Origin: Desulfurispira natronophila
Lineage (GTDB): Bacteria; Chrysiogenota; Chrysiogenetes; Chrysiogenales; Chrysiogenaceae
Assembly (NCBI RefSeq): GCF_014203025.1
Contig: NZ_JACHID010000012.1
Location: 1 to 64,000 of the forward strand
Direction of reading: 5' to 3'
Length of the DNA: 64,000 bases
The position numbers and the translations under genes were made by a program. Below, in pieces: positions 6,468 to 15,396 of this stretch (its first letter is position 1; every line of letters begins with the position of its first letter). The notes below the pieces were generated by a model. It did not search any database. It worked only from the letters and a program-made list of their open reading frames with translations, and was not told the origin of the DNA.

Positions 6468-9400
6468 ATGAAAAAAGCAATGTTGCGATACTTTATGGAC
6501 TCTCCTTTCCCGACGGCCATCAGGTTGCCGGCAGTGTTGATTTTGGCAATACTCTGTATACTTCACCCTGGGCAGGTCTTCTCTGCCATCACTCTAACCT
6601 CCGAAGAGCAGCGCTATCTTGAAAGCCTGGAAAAGATAGTTTTTGTAAGCCAGACGGACTACCCCCCATTTGAGTTCGTTGACGTAGATGAAAGCAGCAA
6701 CGGAATGATGGTGGAGCTGGCTCAGTGGCTCAGTACAGTAGTTGGTGTTGAGGCAGTTTTTGTCGATGCCAATTTTTTGGAGGCTCAGAAAGCCGTTCAG
6801 GACGGAACCGCAGATGTCATCACCAGTTTTTTTTACAGCCCATCCCGCGACCAGACCTTCGACTTTACCCAGACTATATTTGAGGTGCCTGCCTCGATCT
6901 TTGTAAGGCCCGATCGTTTAGACATTGTCAGGGCTCAGGATCTGGCAGGAAAACGCGTGGCTATGCAGCGTGGCGATTTTGCCGGGGATTTTTTGAGCGA
7001 TTTAGGAATAGCTTTCGAGAAGATACCCACAGGCAGTTTTTCTGAAGCAGCCCAGGCGGTTATCTCTGGCGTTGCTGATGCGGTGATCGGGGATGAGCAG
7101 ATTTTGATGTACTACCTGCACAGGTACCACCTTACCGACCAATTAAAAATCTCCGGCGAGCCTCTGTATGTAGGTCAAAATGCTATGGCGGTAAAGGCTG
7201 GTAATGTTCACCTGCAATCCATATTGGATCAAGGTATCAGTTACGCCCGGCAAAGTGGGAAGCTGCAAGAAATTGAAGATAAATGGCTGGGGAAAACTCT
7301 GGAGCCCCGACCCTTCGAGTGGAAGGCTCTCTGGCCCTACGCCTTTGTTATGTTGGTGATTGTCAGTACCGTGCTTTTTTGGAATCTCCACTTGCGCCGT
7401 GTCTTGCAGCGCAAGAGCGAAGAATTGCGCAAAAATGAGCAGCGGTTGGAGTATGTTATCGAGGGGGCCCACGCGGGAACCTGGGAGTGGAATATTCACA
7501 CTGGGGTGGTGAGTTGCAACGAGCGCTGGGCCGAGATTATCGGCAGTACCGTTGATGAGCTTGCACCCATGACTATGGATGTCTGGCGAGGGCTCATTCA
7601 TCCTGACGATCTGGCAGCATCAGAGGCAAGTTTGAGACGGCATCTCAGCGGGAAAGGTCAGCACTTCCAGAGCGAAGTTCGACTGCGTCATCGTAACGGT
7701 GGCTGGGTTTGGGTCTTCAGTCGTGGCAAGGTCCACGACTGGTTTGACGATGGGACTCCGCGTCTTATGGCTGGTACCAGTCAAGATGTCACTGAACGTG
7801 TGGAGGCGCAGCAGGTGGCCCAGGAGTCACTGTCGCGTTTACAAAAACTTACCGAAAATGTTCCCGGACTGGTCTGCCAGTTTGTCCGCTATCCCAATGG
7901 CCGTTACGCTTTTCCCTATGCCAGCAAGGAGATGTTCTCCTTATACGGGACCTATCCCGAGGAAGTAAGGCACAGTGCTGACAAAGTACTTGCTGCGGTA
8001 CACCCATGTGATTATGAGCGCGTTGTAGCCTCTATCGAGTCATCGGCAGCAGATCTTACTCTTTGGAAACAGGTGTTTCGCGTAAACCACCCCGCGGGGC
8101 ACCAGTTATGGATTGAGGGAATTGCTTCACCAGAACAGTGCCCGGACGGTGCGGTTATGTGGTACGGCTATACCCAGGACATTACCGCTCGGGTGCAGCA
8201 GGACCTGGCTCTCAAGGAGAGCGAGGAGCGGTATCGTTTAACCATGAACGCGGCCTCCACCGGAATATGGGACTGGGATATTACCAATGACAACATTGCC
8301 TGGGATGATCAGTGCTACCGCATGCTTGGGTATGAGCCAAACCAGTTTCAGTTGAATTTAGCCACCTGGAAAGCCCTTCTGCACCCAGATGATCGCCGGC
8401 AGGCGGATCAGATGATACAGGACCTCCTGGAAGGCGAAAATACCCTCGCTATAGAATTTCGATACCGCTTGGCCAGTGGTGACTGGCTGTGGGTTCAAGG
8501 GCGGGGAAAGGTGGTCGCCTGGACGGATGACGGCCAGCCAGACCGTGTGCTGGGTACCCACGCTGATATTCATGAGCGCAAACAGGCTGAGTTGGCTTTG
8601 GCAACCAGCGAGCAGCGTTTTCGTCAGTTCGCAGAAAATACCGATACGGTTTTCTGGGTACGAACCCGGGAGCAGTTTCTCTACATCAGTCCTGCCTATG
8701 AGCAGCTGTGGGGGTGCAGTTGCCAAAGCCTTTATACTGACCCTGACTCCTTTTTTGATATGATTCACCCTGATGACCAGCAGCGGATACGCAGCTCTTT
8801 TCTAGGCAGTTTGCACAATAACCAAACCTTTGATGAGCAGTGTCGCCTGGCCGCGCCCGATGACGAAGGTGAGCGCTGGGTACAGGTTCGCTCTTTCCTC
8901 ATACACAGTGACGATGTTTCCAGCGAAAGCTGGGCTGGGGTGGCTATAGATATCACTTTGCAAAAGCGGTATGCCAATACCTTGGAGGTGTTCAACTCCC
9001 GGCTTATGCAGCAAGTGGAAGATGAGGTAAGTCGGCGCATGTTGAGTGAGCAGAACTACCGCATCCTGGTGGAGAAATCTCCCGAAGGAGTGTCAATAGT
9101 CGATTTCTCCGGGCGTTTTGTCAGCTGTAATCCAGCAGCAGAAAAGATCCTGGGGATGCCCGAGAAGTACATTGTTGGCAAAACCATCCATGAATTCTCT
9201 CCTCCTTATCAGCCCGATGGGCGCAGCAGTGAAAAACTTGCCCAGGAGATTATTCAGCAGGCCTTGAATGGTCAGCGAACTCCATTTGAGTGGGTTCACC
9301 TCAATGCCCATGGGGAAGAAGTGGTCATTGAAGTGTTGTTACCTCCCCTGGATGATCTGAAATCAGAACAATTTTTAGCACTGTCCCGTGATATCACCAG

Positions 9401-10142
9401 TGTCAAGAAGCTGCAGAAGGAGCGCCGCCTGCAGGAAATGGCTATGGTGCAGCAATCGAAAATGGCCGAGATCGGCACTATGATGGGTGCCATTGTCCAC
9501 CAGTGGAAACAACCCCTGAACAATATTTCCCTGCAGGTTACTTCTCTTATGGCAGATCACGAGGACGGGCTTTTGGAAAAAGGAGATCTGCAAAAGTTTG
9601 AGCAGGATATTTACGCCTTGGTTACCTTTATGAGTCGCACTATTGATGATTTTCGCAACTTCTTTATACCGGCGGCCAAAGAAACGGTCTTTTGTGCCCC
9701 CAAAAGCGTGCGAACGGTCCTCAGTATTATTAAGGGGCAATTTGTGCGTGATATGGTGCAGGTGACCGTAGGGGAGTGTGATGACCTCTATGTCAGGGGC
9801 AGGGAGGGTGAATTTCAGCAGGTGATTCTGAATATTCTCAACAATGCCCGGGAAGCCTTGCTGGAGGCTCGCAAGAAGGATCGTTGGATTAGTGTAGAGT
9901 TTGAAGCGACCAACGGAGATATATGCATTTGTATCACCGATAATGGAACCGGCATCCCTGAGCATTTGTTACCTAATGCCGTTTTTGAACTTTTCACTTC
10001 CACTAAAGGCGATTGCGGCACCGGTATCGGCATGTCGCTGACTCGCCAGATTATTACAAAGATGAACGGAACTATTACGGCTGCGAATACCGGATCCGGG
10101 GCAAAGTTCACTATATGCTTACCGCTGGTCGACCCTGAGTAG
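6468..10142 (+). CDS. Transmembrane sensor histidine kinase with periplasmic SBP domain and five PAS domains
   Basis: From ATG 6468 the protein has about 1224 residues. In order it contains a signal peptide, a periplasmic solute-binding (SBP_bac_3) domain (about 45-275), one membrane segment (about 293-310), five PAS/PAC modules (about 330-975), a dimerisation helix with the phospho-acceptor His1011 (IVHQWKQPLNN), an N-box (about 1124) and a G-box GTGIGMSL (about 1185). There is no receiver domain, so its response regulator must be elsewhere. A TTG eleven codons upstream is a poorer start because it precedes the signal peptide. Its ligand is unknown and may be an amino-acid-like solute. It is not obviously co-transcribed with neighbours. 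Confidence 0.9.
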   Translation: MKKAMLRYFMDSPFPTAIRLPAVLILAILCILHPGQVFSAITLTSEEQRYLESLEKIVFVSQTDYPPFEFVDVDESSNGMMVELAQWLSTVVGVEAVFVDANFLEAQKAVQDGTADVITSFFYSPSRDQTFDFTQTIFEVPASIFVRPDRLDIVRAQDLAGKRVAMQRGDFAGDFLSDLGIAFEKIPTGSFSEAAQAVISGVADAVIGDEQILMYYLHRYHLTDQLKISGEPLYVGQNAMAVKAGNVHLQSILDQGISYARQSGKLQEIEDKWLGKTLEPRPFEWKALWPYAFVMLVIVSTVLFWNLHLRRVLQRKSEELRKNEQRLEYVIEGAHAGTWEWNIHTGVVSCNERWAEIIGSTVDELAPMTMDVWRGLIHPDDLAASEASLRRHLSGKGQHFQSEVRLRHRNGGWVWVFSRGKVHDWFDDGTPRLMAGTSQDVTERVEAQQVAQESLSRLQKLTENVPGLVCQFVRYPNGRYAFPYASKEMFSLYGTYPEEVRHSADKVLAAVHPCDYERVVASIESSAADLTLWKQVFRVNHPAGHQLWIEGIASPEQCPDGAVMWYGYTQDITARVQQDLALKESEERYRLTMNAASTGIWDWDITNDNIAWDDQCYRMLGYEPNQFQLNLATWKALLHPDDRRQADQMIQDLLEGENTLAIEFRYRLASGDWLWVQGRGKVVAWTDDGQPDRVLGTHADIHERKQAELALATSEQRFRQFAENTDTVFWVRTREQFLYISPAYEQLWGCSCQSLYTDPDSFFDMIHPDDQQRIRSSFLGSLHNNQTFDEQCRLAAPDDEGERWVQVRSFLIHSDDVSSESWAGVAIDITLQKRYANTLEVFNSRLMQQVEDEVSRRMLSEQNYRILVEKSPEGVSIVDFSGRFVSCNPAAEKILGMPEKYIVGKTIHEFSPPYQPDGRSSEKLAQEIIQQALNGQRTPFEWVHLNAHGEEVVIEVLLPPLDDLKSEQFLALSRDITSVKKLQKERRLQEMAMVQQSKMAEIGTMMGAIVHQWKQPLNNISLQVTSLMADHEDGLLEKGDLQKFEQDIYALVTFMSRTIDDFRNFFIPAAKETVFCAPKSVRTVLSIIKGQFVRDMVQVTVGECDDLYVRGREGEFQQVILNILNNAREALLEARKKDRWISVEFEATNGDICICITDNGTGIPEHLLPNAVFELFTSTKGDCGTGIGMSLTRQIITKMNGTITAANTGSGAKFTICLPLVDPE

Positions 10143-10439
10143 AGTCATGAACGTCTTAGCGACTTGATGGTAAGGGAATAGGCGCATAGGAGCTGAAACT
10201 GCTGTGTTCTTGCCAAGGCGACTCCCCCATGCGAGTGTAGCGTCAACACAGAAAAGTTGCATGACCTTCTGTTTGCTTCCCCCTCCTCCATTTCTCTTGC
10301 ATTGGAGCGGTCGCGCGAGGCGACGGGGTGGTTATAGAGCGATATGGATGTCTCAGGTACTTTCCTGTCGCAGACAAAGGGAAAAAATAACTACACTTGA
10401 GTAGTGACACGACACTGGTGTAAGTTACGAGATATTGAA

Positions 10440-10603
10440 TAGAGTTTTCGGTTTCTGTCTGAGTTCAGACAGATGAAAAGGGAAGAGGGGTGCAACTCCC
10501 CCGCGGACCCGCCACTGTAAGCGACGACGAAAGATCAATTGCCACTGGTGCCACCACCGGGAAGGCGATCTGGAGAGAGACTCGCAAGCCAGGAGACCTG
10601 CCG
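10440..10603 (+). promoter_or_regulatory. Cobalamin riboswitch
   Basis: The conserved core is recognisable in order: AAAAGGGAAG, GGTGCAACTCC, CGGACCCGCCACTGTAAGC, GCCACTGG, GGGAAGGC and AGCCAGGAGACCTGCC (the last at 10587-10602). This is the adenosylcobalamin-sensing aptamer. It lies upstream of the cobalt transport and cobalamin assembly operon. A plausible promoter is TTGAGT (10397-10402) and TAAGTT (10421-10426) with an 18-base spacer. Bases 10143-10396 hold no gene I can support. Confidence 0.93.
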
Positions 10604-10673
10604 AAAGCACGACTTTATCCTTCCCGGGTATGGAAGGTAGGTACACAGGTTTGCTCCGGCACCAGGCCTTTTG

Positions 10674-10714
10674 CCTCCTGCGTCCTCCCCACATCCGGGA
10701 TACAAAGCAGGAGG
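10674..10714 (+). promoter_or_regulatory. Riboswitch expression platform: SD-sequestering stem
   Basis: CCTCCTGC (10674-10681) is perfectly complementary to GCAGGAGG (10707-10714), which is the ribosome-binding site of the first operon gene. Pairing would hide the site, so I infer translational control with the ligand-bound aptamer favouring the sequestered form. No T-run terminator is seen in the leader. Confidence 0.55.
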
Positions 10715-10719
10715 TTTTC

Positions 10720-11235
10720 ATGTTCCATTATCCCCTTTTGTATCCCACTCGTTTTGTGTTTACAGCGCACCCTACGGTTAAGGCGTTGTGGCAGCAGACT
10801 ATTGCTGGATTGTGCTTCGTGCTGCTGAGCGCTGGAGCGTCCTATGGTCACGGAGTCGTGGTTCATACCGAAGTCCAGCAGGCCATTCAAGTCGAAGGCG
10901 TGTATGATGACGGCACTCCCATGGCTGAGGCTCAGGTACTGGTGTTTTCACCAGGAAATCCCCGCACGCCATGGAAAACGACTACCACAGATGAACAGGG
11001 GAAGGTCAGTATTGTTACTGACCCTGAGGTTCTTGGCCGGTGGAGCATACAGCTACGGCAGGCTGGACATGGAGCTACGGTATACTTGGATATGGAGGGA
11101 GATACGGTAGAAGTTATTTCCCGCACCGAGTCCGGCTGGCTCAAGACGACTCTAATCTTTGCTCTGGTGCTGTGGAGCGCATTGGCAACGGCTGGATACT
11201 TCAAAAGGGGGAGGGCGCGCCATGCACATTCCTGA
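10720..11235 (+). CDS. NikK/CbiK-like periplasmic accessory protein of the cobalt ECF transporter
   Basis: The protein has about 171 residues from ATG 10720, with AGGAGG five bases upstream. It contains an N-terminal signal/membrane segment, an extracytoplasmic beta-rich domain of the carboxypeptidase-regulatory-like type (GVYDDGTPMAEAQVLVFSP, TTTDEQGKVSI) and a C-terminal membrane anchor. This layout matches the NikK (DUF4198-like) components found in nickel and cobalt ECF transporters that lack CbiN or NikN. It opens the riboswitch operon and overlaps cbiM, so a role in cobalt delivery to CbiM is likely. The exact family name is inferred. Confidence 0.65.
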   Translation: MFHYPLLYPTRFVFTAHPTVKALWQQTIAGLCFVLLSAGASYGHGVVVHTEVQQAIQVEGVYDDGTPMAEAQVLVFSPGNPRTPWKTTTTDEQGKVSIVTDPEVLGRWSIQLRQAGHGATVYLDMEGDTVEVISRTESGWLKTTLIFALVLWSALATAGYFKRGRARHAHS

Positions 11236-11887
11236 CGGCATCCTGCCTCTACCGGTGACGGCTGGCGCCCTGGCAGCTACTATTGGCTTGACGGCAGCAG
11301 CTATCACAAAGATAAAGCGCATGCCGGACCCTCGCGAGGGTATTCCCCGTGCGGCTCTCTTTACCGCAGCCTTTTTCATTCTCTCCACCATCCACATTCC
11401 CATCCCCCCCACCAGTGTCCACCTGATGCTCAGTGGATTGCTGGGCGTCATGCTGGGGTACTATGCGATGCCCGCGGTGGTGATTGCCATATTCTTACAG
11501 GCGGTTATGCTGGGCCACGGGGGGTTGACCACTATTGGGGTAAATGCCATTATTATAGGGCTTCCAGCACTGCTGTGCGGCTGGTTTTACCGGTGGATGC
11601 GTCCGACAGCACTGCGGCGGGGCAACCGATCGCACCTGGGTTTGGCTTTTGCTATTGGTACATTTGGCTCGGCATTGGCGGTGGTCATTTTCGTTATGAC
11701 GATTTTACTCTTCATGCCGGTTTATATTGATGCCAGTGCCGAACGGGCAGCACTGCTGACCTTGATGCTGGTGCACACTCCACTGGTGTTGGTGGAAGGG
11801 CTCTTCTGCGCCTGGTTGGTGCACTACTTTCAGCGCACCAACCCAGAGCTGCTGTGTGGTAGTGTCGCCGGAAATTCCGTGCCGTGA
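11222..11887 (+). CDS. cbiM: Cobalt ECF transporter substrate-specific component CbiM
   Basis: The true start is ATG 11222, because the mature family N-terminus is MHIPDG, whose His2 is part of the metal site. The protein has 221 residues and about six membrane helices, with the conserved HIPIPPTSVHLMLSGLLGVMLG region and GHGGLTTIG. It binds Co(II) and transports it with CbiQ and CbiO. A purine-rich ribosome site (AGGGGGAGG) lies inside the end of the upstream gene, which it overlaps by 14 bp. Confidence 0.93.
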   Translation: MHIPDGILPLPVTAGALAATIGLTAAAITKIKRMPDPREGIPRAALFTAAFFILSTIHIPIPPTSVHLMLSGLLGVMLGYYAMPAVVIAIFLQAVMLGHGGLTTIGVNAIIIGLPALLCGWFYRWMRPTALRRGNRSHLGLAFAIGTFGSALAVVIFVMTILLFMPVYIDASAERAALLTLMLVHTPLVLVEGLFCAWLVHYFQRTNPELLCGSVAGNSVP

Positions 11888-12624
11888 AACTGCACCTGAG
11901 CTTTACCCGCTGGGATGTTCGCTGCCGCCTGCTGGCAACGGTTCTGCTGGCCTTCAGCTTTTCCTTTGTCACGGCCCTGCACCTTCTGCCAGTCATCCTC
12001 GCCGTGGCACTGGGCTTTGTGTGGCTGGCCCGGCTTAGCCCGAAGAAGTTGCTGGCCCGCCTGGGCATTCCCTCGCTGGTTATTGTGGCCATGGTGATAT
12101 TTCTGCCCTTTTTCGGTGGCAGCACGGTTTTGTTTGAGGCTGGAATAGTCACCGTTTACCAGGAGGGCCTCGCAGGGGCCGCTTTGATTGCGCTGCGCTT
12201 TTATGCCATCATGATCCTGGTCTTTGCGGTGATTGGCACACTGCCCCTCCACGCCACTATCAGAGCCATGAACTCCATGGGATTGCCAGCAATCATGGCC
12301 GATATGGCCGGACTGGTTCTGCGCTACTTTCATGTGCTCTCCGATGACAACCTGCGCATGAGTACTGCTATGAGATTGCGGGGATACGGGGCCAAACCCT
12401 GGTCCCTGAGCTCGCTGCGTACCCAGGCCTGGCTGTGGGGCGGTCTTTTTCTGCGCAGCCACGAGCGCTCACAACGGGTCTACCGCGCCATGATTCTGCG
12501 CGGTTACAACCTGGAAGATCAGCCCAGCCAGGGCTTTCCCCAGCGGCGCGACATGCTGTTGCTGGGACTGGCACTCGTGGTCAGTGGGGTAATTGTGTTT
12601 TTGCAACTTCAGGCGGGAAAGTAA
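11884..12624 (+). CDS. cbiQ: Cobalt ECF transporter transmembrane component CbiQ
   Basis: This 246-residue membrane protein starts at a GTG that overlaps the cbiM stop. It has four or five membrane helices, and the cytoplasmic coupling helices carry the AMRLRGYG and AMILRGYN motifs (Ala-Arg-Gly signatures) that contact the ATPase. It is the energy-coupling T component of the ECF cobalt importer. The next gene follows immediately with no gap. Confidence 0.92.
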   Translation: MKLHLSFTRWDVRCRLLATVLLAFSFSFVTALHLLPVILAVALGFVWLARLSPKKLLARLGIPSLVIVAMVIFLPFFGGSTVLFEAGIVTVYQEGLAGAALIALRFYAIMILVFAVIGTLPLHATIRAMNSMGLPAIMADMAGLVLRYFHVLSDDNLRMSTAMRLRGYGAKPWSLSSLRTQAWLWGGLFLRSHERSQRVYRAMILRGYNLEDQPSQGFPQRRDMLLLGLALVVSGVIVFLQLQAGK

Positions 12625-13380
12625 ATGACACCACACAATAAGGATATCTTACACATTGAGCATCTGGCCTTTTCTTACCCCGATACGCCGGGAGTGATTA
12701 GAGACTTTAGCCTGCAGGTCTTCCAGGGCGAGAAAGTTGGAATCATTGGCCCCAACGGCGCCGGAAAGAGCACCCTCTTCTTACTCATCACCGGAGTCCT
12801 CTCTGCCAGCGAGGGAGAAATCCGCTTTATGGGAGCTCCCTTGCAGCCCGGCAATTTTTATCCCGAAATGGCCCTTGTCTTTCAGCAATCGGACGATCAG
12901 CTCTTTTGCCCCACCGTCTGGGATGACGTGGCTTTTGGGCCGCGCAACATGGGGCTTAGTGACTCGGAAATAGAAAAGCGGGTCGATACCTCCCTTGCAC
13001 AGACCGGCACCGCCCAGTTCTCCCACAAAGTGGTCCACCACCTTTCCGAGGGACAAAAGCGCATGGTGGCCATAGCCGGTGCCCTGGCCATGCGACCGGA
13101 GCTGATCCTCTACGATGAACCCAGCGCCAGTCTGGATATTCGCTCCCGCCGCCAGCTTATATCACTTTTACAGTCTTCCCGGCACGCCATGTTGCTGGCG
13201 TCCCACGATTTGGAACTGGTGCTGGAAGTTTGCAGCCGGGTTGTGCTGCTGGATGACGGAGAGATCGTCGCAGAAGGCGACCCCCGCAAAATCATGGCAG
13301 ATGAGGAGCTGATGCGCGCCCACGGACAGGAAAAACCCCACTCCCTGGTGCCCCATCAGCTGCTGCATAGCCACACGTGA
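12625..13380 (+). CDS. cbiO: Cobalt ECF transporter ATP-binding protein CbiO
   Basis: This 251-residue ABC ATPase has Walker A GPNGAGKST, a Q-loop FQQSDDQLFCPTVWDDVAFG typical of ECF ATPases, signature LSEGQKRMVAIAGALA, Walker B LILYDEPSASLD and a switch His in ASHD. It drives cobalt import through CbiMQ. The ATG follows the cbiQ TAA directly. Only one ATPase gene is present, so a homodimer is expected. Confidence 0.94.
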   Translation: MTPHNKDILHIEHLAFSYPDTPGVIRDFSLQVFQGEKVGIIGPNGAGKSTLFLLITGVLSASEGEIRFMGAPLQPGNFYPEMALVFQQSDDQLFCPTVWDDVAFGPRNMGLSDSEIEKRVDTSLAQTGTAQFSHKVVHHLSEGQKRMVAIAGALAMRPELILYDEPSASLDIRSRRQLISLLQSSRHAMLLASHDLELVLEVCSRVVLLDDGEIVAEGDPRKIMADEELMRAHGQEKPHSLVPHQLLHSHT

Positions 13381-13423
13381 GTGAGAACAGTGCTTTGTCC
13401 AATATTTTTTACAGGAGCCTTTT

Positions 13424-14488
13424 ATGCTGCAAACCATCATTCAGACCATAGAGTCGCCCAGTGCGGCAATACGCACCGCTGCCCAGGCCCGCATCGACAG
13501 CCTGGCCAAACCCCTGGGCAGCCTGGGGCGGCTGGAGTCTATCGCCGCTCAGGTGGCTGCCATCAGCGGCACCATTACCCCAGAGGCCCGCAGAAAATGC
13601 ACCATCGTCATGGCCGCAGATCACGGCATTGTGGACGAGGGCATTGCCTGCGCCCCTCAGGAAGTGACCGCTATTCAGACCATCAACATGCTCAAGAACC
13701 TGACGGGCATCTGCGCACTCAGTAGCTCCAGTGGAGCCCGTGTATATGTGGTCGATATCGGCATCAAGGCGCAGATATCCCACCCCGACCTCATTGAACG
13801 CAAGATCCGGCCCGGTACCGCCAACTTTGCCCAGGAAGCCGCCATGGAGCGACACGAGGCCGAGCAGGCCGTTCTCACCGGCATCCAGATGGTTCAGGAG
13901 CGGGTAAATAAAGGCTATAACCTCATCGGTACCGGTGAAATGGGTATTGGCAACACCAGCTGCAGCAGCGCCATCTTCATGGCTCTGACCGGAGCCAGTG
14001 CCGACGAGGCCGTGGGCAAGGGCGGTGGCATCACCGACGAAGCGCTGGCACTCAAAAAGCAGGTCATTGCCGCAGCTCTGGCCAGGCACCAGCCCGACTC
14101 CCGCGACCCTCTGGATGTGCTGGCCAAGGTGGGCGGACTGGATGTGGCCGGTATGGTGGGCTGCTTTTTAGGCGCCGCCCACAGCAAGGTTCCCGTAGTG
14201 ATTGACGGCTTTATCTCCGCCGCCGCTGCTTTGGTGGCCTGCCGCTTCAACCCGTTGGTGCGGGAGTACCTGATCCCCTCCCATCGCTCGGCGGAGCCGG
14301 GATTTACTCACATTATGCAGGAGCTGAAGCTGGAGCCCCTGCTGCATCTGGATATGCGCCTGGGCGAGGGCACCGGCTGTCCCCTGGCCTTTGGGATTGT
14401 GGACGCCGCCCTCAGCATGCTTAACACCATGGCCACTTTTGATGAGGCCATGATCAACCGCGACTACCTGGTGGATATACGACCATGA
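13424..14488 (+). CDS. cobT: Nicotinate-nucleotide--dimethylbenzimidazole phosphoribosyltransferase
   Basis: CobT activates the lower-ligand base to its alpha-ribotide for nucleotide-loop assembly. The 354-residue product shows the conserved ADHGIVDEG, GEMGIGNTS and RLGEGTGC motifs. The Glu in the last (residue 315) corresponds to the family's catalytic base. CAGGAG sits eight bases before the ATG. It is 43 bp downstream of cbiO and its stop overlaps the next start (ATGA). No dimethylbenzimidazole-forming bluB or bza genes are present in the window. Confidence 0.95.
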   Translation: MLQTIIQTIESPSAAIRTAAQARIDSLAKPLGSLGRLESIAAQVAAISGTITPEARRKCTIVMAADHGIVDEGIACAPQEVTAIQTINMLKNLTGICALSSSSGARVYVVDIGIKAQISHPDLIERKIRPGTANFAQEAAMERHEAEQAVLTGIQMVQERVNKGYNLIGTGEMGIGNTSCSSAIFMALTGASADEAVGKGGGITDEALALKKQVIAAALARHQPDSRDPLDVLAKVGGLDVAGMVGCFLGAAHSKVPVVIDGFISAAAALVACRFNPLVREYLIPSHRSAEPGFTHIMQELKLEPLLHLDMRLGEGTGCPLAFGIVDAALSMLNTMATFDEAMINRDYLVDIRP

Positions 14489-15396
14489 AGCACTCCGAAT
14501 CAACTCCCCAGAGTGCTATTGTCCTGGCGGCTTTCGGCACCACCTACCCCAGCACCCTGGAGCCCATTCTGGCCATGCTGGGGGATATAGAGCAACGCTA
14601 CCCCGGTGTTCCCGTGCGCCTGGCCTTCACCTCCAACTTTATTCGCCGCAAGTGGCATGAGCGCGCCGCCGACGCCGGATATCGCCGTCAACATCCATCC
14701 ATTCCCCAGCAGATCTTTGCCGTCAAGAATGTGCTGGGCGCCATGGCCGATCTGCAGAATGAAGACTGTCGCCGCATCGTCGTGCAACCCGTGCTGATTG
14801 TCGATGGCGAGGAGTATCGCGACCTGACGGCCTATGTGCAAGCTCTGGCCGCAATAAAGACCCACAAGCCCCGCCTGCAGCCCTTTGAAAGGGTTGCCAT
14901 CGGCCAGCCACTGCTGGGCTCCTTTCACCACCGCCAGCAGCTGGATGCCCTGGTACAGGCCCTCAAGCCCGATGTGGAAGCCGCCCGCGCCTCCGGAGCC
15001 GCCCTGGTCTACATGGGCCACGGTAACGAACACATGGCCCAGGGAGCCTACTATGAGCTGGAAATACTGCTGCGACGTGAATACGGCATTCCCGTCTGTA
15101 TCGGCCTGGTGGAAGGCCTGCCCGACTTTGAGATCGTGCAGGAGAAACTGCTCGCTGCCGGAACCCGCAAGGTGCTCCTGAAGCCGCTGATGTTCGTGGC
15201 TGGAGATCACGCCCGCAACGACATGGCTGGCGACGAGGAGGATTCGTGGCTCAACATGCTGCAGGCAGACGGTTATGCAGTAACCACCGTACTGGAAGGC
15301 CTGGGACAGAACCCCGCTGTGCGCAGCATTTTTCTTGATTCACTGGAGCAGGCCGCGCAGCAAGCTGGAATTGCACTGGAGGGAACCCATGGGTGA
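14485..15396 (+). CDS. cbiK: Sirohydrochlorin cobaltochelatase CbiK
   Basis: This 303-residue protein is a CbiK-type anaerobic cobaltochelatase that inserts Co(II) into sirohydrochlorin. The two metal-binding histidines are visible as MGHGNEH (His179) and GDHARNDMAG (His242), with a Glu in GLVEGLPD between them. The N-terminal AAFGTTYPST is typical. It has no obvious signal peptide, so it is probably cytoplasmic, unlike some periplasmic Desulfovibrio paralogues. It overlaps cobT by four bases. Confidence 0.93.
   Translation: MKHSESTPQSAIVLAAFGTTYPSTLEPILAMLGDIEQRYPGVPVRLAFTSNFIRRKWHERAADAGYRRQHPSIPQQIFAVKNVLGAMADLQNEDCRRIVVQPVLIVDGEEYRDLTAYVQALAAIKTHKPRLQPFERVAIGQPLLGSFHHRQQLDALVQALKPDVEAARASGAALVYMGHGNEHMAQGAYYELEILLRREYGIPVCIGLVEGLPDFEIVQEKLLAAGTRKVLLKPLMFVAGDHARNDMAGDEEDSWLNMLQADGYAVTTVLEGLGQNPAVRSIFLDSLEQAAQQAGIALEGTHG

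Noticed and set aside
10204-10404. 66-codon frame upstream of the riboswitch
   Set aside because: It has no ribosome site and its composition does not look coding. The stretch probably contains only the leader promoter.
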